Source of the DNA: Carposina sasakii
Lineage: Eukaryota > Arthropoda > Insecta > Lepidoptera > Carposinidae
Assembly: GCA_014607495.2 (NCBI GenBank)
Contig: CP053162.1
Location: forward strand, 558,001 to 622,000
Direction of reading: 5' to 3'
DNA: 64,000 nucleotides
How positions within the stretch are numbered: position 1 is the stretch's first letter; each line of letters opens with the position of its first letter. Shown piece after piece: positions 61,101 through 64,000 of the stretch. The notes under the pieces were generated by a model, which saw nothing but the letters and a program-made list of their open reading frames with translations, made no database searches and was not told where the DNA came from. Both the position numbers and the translations under genes were made by a program.

Positions 61101-63997
61101 ACCCACTGCTGAGTAAGGGGGTGAAATGTGGTAGCCAGATCTGAAGAATCATAAAGGAGATAAAGGCACATAAAGGATCTACCCTTCAAGTTTCAGGTCT
61201 GTGAGATCAGTGGCTTAAGCTGCACATGGATCAGTCAGTCATGCAGGACAAAGCATTTATATGTATGTATAGAAAAATAGATGTTTCTGTATTTCTGTTC
61301 TCTGTGTAATATTATAATATACATTATGGTTTTGTGGGTTGTTCCCAAAATGTGTTGGCCAGAGCTACAGGATCGTAATAAATACATAACACACCTTGAC
61401 GCCAGCAATTTCGATCATAAACATGGCAGCCCCGAGTACATGCCCTGCATTGTATGCCCAGAACTTCACACCCCTAACATCCTTCTCCTCGTGGAAGTTT
61501 ATGGTCTCAATGCGGTCCATGGATCCTTCCAGATCAGACTCTGTGTACAGCATCTGTTCTGTTGATATGTTGCTGAAAGTATGGTTTATAATGAGAAAAG
61601 TTTATTGCAGTTGTTCTAGAAAGACTGCAATATTTAACAAAGTGTGTAAGAACATAAATGAAGAGTCACTTTGGTACTATTAAGTATATAAGGGGTCATC
61701 CATAAATTACGTCACACGAATTTTATGATTTTTTGCCCCTCCCTCCTTGTCACAGCTGATCACATTTGTGAGACCGCCTCCTCCCTAGAGTGACGTCACA
61801 TTTAGCTTTTTTGCAAATTTATATTTAGAGATTATTGAATGAAAATGTGACGTCACGAAATTTAGAACCCCTCCCACCCCCACACAATGTCACAATTTGA
61901 CGACCCCCTCCCTCCCCCTTAACCTGTGACGTAATATATGGATGGCCCCTAAGGTGTGAGTGTGACGCTTTAATGAGAGTGGCGTGAAGCAACCTTAGCA
62001 GTCACTGCAGAGTAACAAATCTTTGCGGGTGTCATCATGTGAGAAAATTTCTGAGTTCCTTAGTCTAACTCTTACGACATACACTCAGAAGATGCAGCTC
62101 CAGTGATGTATTCTAGTGAAGCTCTTCACAGGACATTTGCCCTTACAAATTTCATGTTAATGGATTCCATCCTCATCTGCTCACTTACCTGACTTTTATG
62201 TATTCTGACACTAGCCACCTGTAGATGGCTTTGGTGGCATGTGTCATGAACACTCGGCCCTTGAATGAGGTCTTTGTGAGGAACCATGGCAGTGCACCAC
62301 TGTGGTCCAAATGGAAACTAAAATATAATATAATCTTACTAACAGTATTACAATGACAAAGTATTGGAAGTATAAATGGGTTTAATATATCAAAAAGGAT
62401 TATATGATACTATACAGGATGTTTTTTTGTGGCCACCTTTAACGAAGGATACATATTCTATACATGAAATAAAGTAAGTTTATGCCAAAAAAAAAATGCT
62501 GGGAAATATTTTTTTTTATTTTTAAATTCCTTGATCGTGCGAAATTTATAGTGTCTAGTGTTTATGTTAGTTTTTTTATAGACAGATATTAATTATTTTT
62601 CGTGAAAAAATCCTGCTACGCGCGTCTATGTGCATTTATGCAGAAAAACGCAGTCTATTTACTCAACTTTGGACCCTAATATTTTGGAAACCAGACACTT
62701 CCCAGGTATGCTTCCATGGAGAAAAATGATCGTGATGATGAGGAGATTCCATAGTTTTCGGGAACGTTGACAACCAAAAATCATCCTGTATTAACTTACT
62801 GTGATATAAGTAGAAGATCCACTTCATCTGCTTCTATAAGATCTACAAAGGGTAGAGCATCCATCCCTGATAGCCCTGGGTGGATGCCACAGTCCAGCTA
62901 AAACAAATATAACCCATACTATTTATATGACAACACTATGCAGATTAAAATATGTATTAGTATTATGTTTTGAGGAGGTATAAAAAAAATTGGTCAGAAG
63001 TGGCACCATGTGGTCCTATCGGCCCTTGGTGCTCTACCTACCCCGGTAAGGTATAAAGACGTGATTATATGTATGTTGGTAAAAAACTAACTATACAGTA
63101 AATAATAAACACATATTACACATGATATCTTAAGTGCTATCCATTAATTACGTAGGACTATCCTCGCTAGTTTGTAACCCCTCCATTTTCTGATATTTTT
63201 TCTTATGATAGGGCATAAGAAAAAATATCAGAAAATGCAGTAAAGCATCATCAAAGGTAGAATATGTGGCTTTATAACACAATATACTTTCTATCTAACA
63301 CATAAATGCAGTGTTAAACAAACAGAATTATTTAAGACTGAAATATTTCCCTTCATAGTTTAAGTTTCTATATAATTTATTTGTAAACTGTAGTCATGAA
63401 TGTATAAAGAACAACGGACGTAATGCTGTCAATGCACAGATTGAAGCACCGAAATGGCGGTGCGTTGGGCATGTATGCATATTTTCTAGTAGGTGCAGAG
63501 CTTACTATGGTTTGTATGTGTGGGTGGATAACGCATCATAATACATCCCTACTCCATGGAATATCGTTACCGAGCTTACTATGAATGCCTCACTCTGTGT
63601 CTTGACAATACTCTGTCCGTTATTCTTTATACGTTTATGACTGTAGTTTAATAAATATATTATCTCACCATGATTTTCTTCCCTTTGAACTCCAGCATAA
63701 TGCATGATCGCCCAACTTCTTGGCCAGCACCTCTGAAATTTTAAATATCATAAAGAAACTACAAAAAATTAAGTTTTGTAGTTAGGGACTGACAACATAA
63801 TATTTTACTTTTATCTAAGGAAAGTAAGAAACATAACATGATAAGGGTGACTTGCTAATATAGCATGCAATGCATTCAAGTATTACTCATTGTAATATCA
63901 TCGATGGAATTCCAAATACTTACAGTGGTCTTATAGTAAGCTGATCACTTTCTTCCGTTGGTACCGGTTCGGTACCTTTTCTAGGATTTGTAGTCAT
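46104..63997 (-). CDS. CPSF3: Cleavage and polyadenylation specificity factor 73 kDa subunit (endonuclease)
   Basis: Endonuclease that cuts pre-mRNA before polyadenylation and also processes histone mRNA 3' ends. Exons, gene order: 63924-63997, 63669-63732, 62800-62897, 62189-62317, 61395-61572, 60926-61015, 59820-59970, 58534-58709, 52285-52414, 51219-51394, 50674-50814, 50178-50287, 49293-49460, 48351-48493, 47259-47381, 46104-46244. Every boundary is GT-AG. With one surplus base in exon 12 removed, all phases join to 696 codons, near the 684 of human. Metallo-beta-lactamase signatures: HFHLDH at 79-84, GHVLGAAMF with its His near 166, YTGDF with Asp187. Beta-CASP region: [54 protein letters not shown] with His404, LVHGEQNEM with His426. 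The C-terminal domain ends in a Pro/Ala-rich tail. Start chosen as the ATG that gives [20 protein letters not shown], the family N-terminus. Confidence 0.97.
46417..46813 (+). mobile_element. ACAGGATG-family MITE, CPSF3 last intron
   Basis: 397 bp, begins ACAGGATGTTTTTT and ends AAAAATCATCCTGT. Shares GTAAGTTTATGCCAAAAA, GAAAAACGCAGTCTATTTAC and GATCGTGATGATGAGGAG with other copies at 25070, 45602, 48018, 58127 and 62414. Confidence 0.8.
46873..47160 (-). pseudogene. Non-LTR retrotransposon reverse-transcriptase fragment
   Basis: Two overlapping frames together give the familiar end of a Jockey/CR1-like [19 protein letters not shown], then (one frame later) [16 protein letters not shown] and [12 protein letters not shown]. 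The frame change and the lack of the rest of the ORF mark it as dead. It lies in the last-but-one intron region of CPSF3, in the same orientation as that gene. Confidence 0.8.
47582..48014. mobile_element. MITE with ACAGGGTGTTTGTGACAGCC termini
   Basis: 433 bp. The left end ACAGGGTGTTTGTGACAGCC is matched by the right end GGCTGTCACCCACACCCTGT, with AGGCAAATA/TATTTGCCT just inside. Located in CPSF3 intron 14. No coding capacity. Confidence 0.85.
48018..48092 (+). mobile_element. ACAGGATG-family MITE, internal-deletion remnant
   Basis: Joins the left part (ATAAGTTTATGCCAAAAA) directly to the right part (GGAAACGTTGACGAC then ATATCCTGT). It sits immediately beside the different MITE at 47582-48014. 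Confidence 0.6.
48590..48775. repeat. GC-rich hairpin in CPSF3 intron 13
   Basis: TTACGTAAAAGCAATAGCAA then AGCCGCGCGATCGCGATAAT is inverted at 48730-48773 (ATTATCGCGATCGCGCGGCT ... TTGCTATTGCTTTTACGTAA). The loop holds CGCCCCGCACCTCG repeats and an AC microsatellite. Confidence 0.8.
48901..49031. repeat. Second hairpin in CPSF3 intron 13
   Basis: GATTCACGGTGGTGTATGGC at the left is inverted as GCGCCATACACCATCGTGAA at the right. A smaller palindrome (CCGTTATCGGATAACGG) and GTCAAATTTTGAC lie in the loop. Confidence 0.75.
50178..50287 (-). CDS. CPSF3: CPSF3 exon 12 carrying an apparent +1 frameshift
   Basis: The exon reads [18 protein letters not shown] then VLVKRNFNY in the frame carried from exon 11. 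The family continuation HILSPQDLH appears only in the next frame, after one extra C on the minus strand (one of the two G at 50205-50206 on plus). Exon 13 continues with [16 protein letters not shown] in that second frame, so both sides agree that one base is surplus. Read literally, the protein would leave the family sequence after residue 496 and stop at 49319-49321, losing the C-terminal domain but keeping the catalytic one. Either an assembly or sequencing error, or a real allele. Confidence 0.9.
50521..50694. repeat. 20-bp minisatellite spanning the CPSF3 exon 11 donor
   Basis: About 8.5 head-to-tail copies of a 20-bp unit (plus-strand form CCGTCTTGTCCCCACCTCAT with substitutions). The last units overlap the end of CPSF3 exon 11: on the minus strand the exon ends GGAGACAAGACGGCTAAG and is followed by GTAGGG, and the next units repeat GACAAGACGGMTRAR followed by GTGGGG, GTGGAG or GTGTGG. 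Several intronic units therefore carry an AG/GT donor-like junction. Confidence 0.85.
50850..51212 (+). pseudogene. Broken LINE ORF2 C-terminus in CPSF3 intron 10
   Basis: Shifted frames spell parts of a LINE endonuclease/RT C-terminus: [26 protein letters not shown], and the tail ending in the CTACGTCCAGCAGTGGACTG motif. Stops and frameshifts are present. A segment of about 60 bp (AGATTATRYGGCARAAGACC) occurs twice. It ends 6 bp from the CPSF3 exon 10 donor on the other strand. Confidence 0.65.
51594..51855. mobile_element. Hairpin MITE with ACAGGGTGTAACAAAAAGGG termini
   Basis: 262 bp, nearly palindromic over its whole length: ACAGGGTGTAACAAAAAGGG at the left, CCCTTTTTGTTACACCCTGT at the right, and matching inner arms (ATGTTAAGCGAAAAGC / GCTTTTCGCTTAACAT). 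Flanked by TA-rich sequence. In CPSF3 intron 9. Confidence 0.85.
52502..53151. mobile_element. Foldback element with about 112-bp inverted arms
   Basis: Arms at 52502-52613 and 53040-53151 are almost perfect inverted copies (TATAGGTATTTCGTTATCAA at the outer end, ATAAATCGAGAGACTA at the inner end). The core 52614-53039 is AT-rich and non-coding. The arms contain TGCATCTCCTTCCGTGCATG, the same motif as the dispersed single copies at 1857, 13722, 26345, 36418 and elsewhere, so the families are related. In CPSF3 intron 8, next to exon 9. Confidence 0.8.
53403..53549. mobile_element. Palindromic MITE, copy 2
   Basis: Same family as 36601-36740: GGTCGATTCCGGCAGTCAC at the left, GTGACTGCCGGAATCAACC at the right, and the shared core TCCTTTTCTCTCTCAGCC. 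In CPSF3 intron 8. Confidence 0.8.
55142..57741 (+). CDS. DHCR24: Delta(24)-sterol reductase, FAD-dependent (DHCR24)
   Basis: Reduces the C24 double bond of sterols (desmosterol to cholesterol); in plant-feeding insects it acts late in converting dietary phytosterols to cholesterol, in the ER membrane. Exons: 55142-55306, 55632-55742, 56064-56220, 56597-57741; they join in phase to 525 residues (human 516). An N-terminal membrane segment lies at about residues 17-45. Then come [10 protein letters not shown] and [12 protein letters not shown], the FAD-binding PCMH-type domain with [31 protein letters not shown] and [11 protein letters not shown], and the C-terminal family blocks [16 protein letters not shown]-like [20 protein letters not shown] and [19 protein letters not shown], ending GEGVNKA. 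The last exon's frame also reads back into the intron, but the TTTCAG acceptor and the family junction LGG/LAFGTG fix the exon start. The gene sits wholly in CPSF3 intron 8, antisense to it. Introns 2 and 3 hold repeat fragments. Confidence 0.95.
55785..55975 (-). repeat. LINE-tail repeat in DHCR24 intron 2
   Basis: CAGGCTATGCAGTTTACCGC, GACGTAGGCTTCCCCCAGAG and CCCTTAATCGCCTCTTAGAA: a diverged reverse copy. Confidence 0.65.
57792..57797 (+). terminator. Probable polyadenylation signal of DHCR24
   Basis: AATAAA about 50 bp after the stop codon, followed by T-rich sequence. Another AATAAA overlaps the stop region at about 57729. No other gene on this strand competes for it. Confidence 0.55.
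58127..58509 (-). mobile_element. ACAGGATG-family MITE, inverted copy
   Basis: 383 bp, reverse orientation relative to the copies at 46417 and 62414, with termini ACAGGCTGATTTTT and ACACCCTGT. It ends about 25 bp from CPSF3 exon 8, on the intron side of its donor. Confidence 0.8.
59125..59344 (-). repeat. LINE-tail repeat in CPSF3 intron 7
   Basis: Reverse copy from TTCAGGCTATTGCAGTCCAC to TCTGCCAGCACCACGCGGC, with a gap near the middle. Confidence 0.7.
60180..60443 (+). repeat. LINE-tail repeat in CPSF3 intron 6
   Basis: Well-kept full copy: TGGCCGCGTGGTGCCGGCAG to GCAATAGGCTGATGATGATG. Confidence 0.75.
60659..60905 (+). mobile_element. tRNA-derived SINE, full copy with intact Pol III boxes
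   Basis: Same family as 35616. Box A TGGTGTAGTTGG and box B GGGTTCGAATCCC match the consensus exactly. Its tail ends in TATTTATTTATT about 20 bp before CPSF3 exon 6, on the intron side of its donor. Confidence 0.85.
61691..61950. mobile_element. MITE with AGGGGTCATCCATAAATTAC ends
   Basis: 260 bp; left AGGGGTCATCCATAAATTAC with GTCAC just inside, right GTGACGTAATATATGGATGG then CCCCT. Tracts of CCCCTCCCTCC type lie near the ends. In CPSF3 intron 4. A decayed relative may lie at 63132-63245 (GCTATCCATTAATTACGTA). Confidence 0.8.
62414..62791 (+). mobile_element. ACAGGATG-family MITE next to the CPSF3 exon 3 donor
   Basis: Same family as 46417-46813, full length. Its end ATCATCCTGT lies only a few bases beyond the six-base donor GTAAGT of CPSF3 exon 3 (donor at 62794-62799 on minus). 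Confidence 0.8.
63395..63639. mobile_element. hAT-type MITE, copy 2, in CPSF3 intron 2
   Basis: 245 bp, very similar along its whole length to the copy at 18896. Termini CATGAATGTATAAAG and CTTTATACGTTTATG, flanked by a perfect 8-bp duplication ACTGTAGT (63387-63394 and 63640-63647). Confidence 0.9.
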
Positions 63998-64000
63998 ATT

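Overview
The window is animal nuclear DNA, almost certainly from a moth or butterfly. It is AT-rich, and its genes are split by GT-AG introns that are full of short transposon relics. Several repeat families (a LINE-tail family ending in a CAGCAGTGGACTGCAATAGG motif, tRNA-derived SINEs, and many hairpin MITEs) are of the kind I associate with lepidopteran genomes. The order-level call is inference. No bacterial, phage, organellar or intact viral sequence was seen.

Four protein-coding genes can be supported. (1) 22575-23072, minus: an intronless Spitz/Keren/Gurken-type EGF-receptor ligand precursor. (2) 30447-43721, plus: GTF2H4 (TFIIH subunit p52; Drosophila marionette), ten exons found and one internal exon not found. 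(3) 46104-63997, minus: CPSF3/CPSF73, the endonuclease of pre-mRNA 3' processing, sixteen exons with the start codon at the right edge of the window. (4) 55142-57741, plus: DHCR24 (delta24-sterol reductase), four exons, lying entirely inside CPSF3 intron 8 on the opposite strand. GTF2H4 and CPSF3 are convergent, with about 2.4 kb between their stop codons.

Layout: 1-22.5 kb is gene-poor, with scattered repeats, at least four TIR elements and two CpG-rich islands carrying small ORFs of unknown meaning. 22.6-23.6 kb is the ligand gene and its GC-rich 5' flank. 23.6-30.4 kb is intergenic and holds a decayed tandem array of about 122 bp period. 30.4-43.7 kb is GTF2H4. 43.7-46.1 kb is the convergent intergenic space. 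46.1-64.0 kb is CPSF3 with DHCR24 nested in it. GTF2H4 and CPSF3 are housekeeping RNA polymerase II factors (initiation/repair and 3'-end cleavage). DHCR24 is a sterol enzyme that in insects serves the phytosterol-to-cholesterol route. The ligand is a developmental signal. I see no evidence that the four act as one pathway.

The points most worth a second look are: an apparent one-base frameshift in CPSF3 exon 12; a 20-bp minisatellite that includes the 5' splice site of CPSF3 exon 11 and may have multiplied donor-like sites; the missing GTF2H4 exon; and several non-autonomous transposons whose ends and target-site duplications can be read to the base, including one nested insertion. I did not find a convincing previously undescribed multi-gene system.
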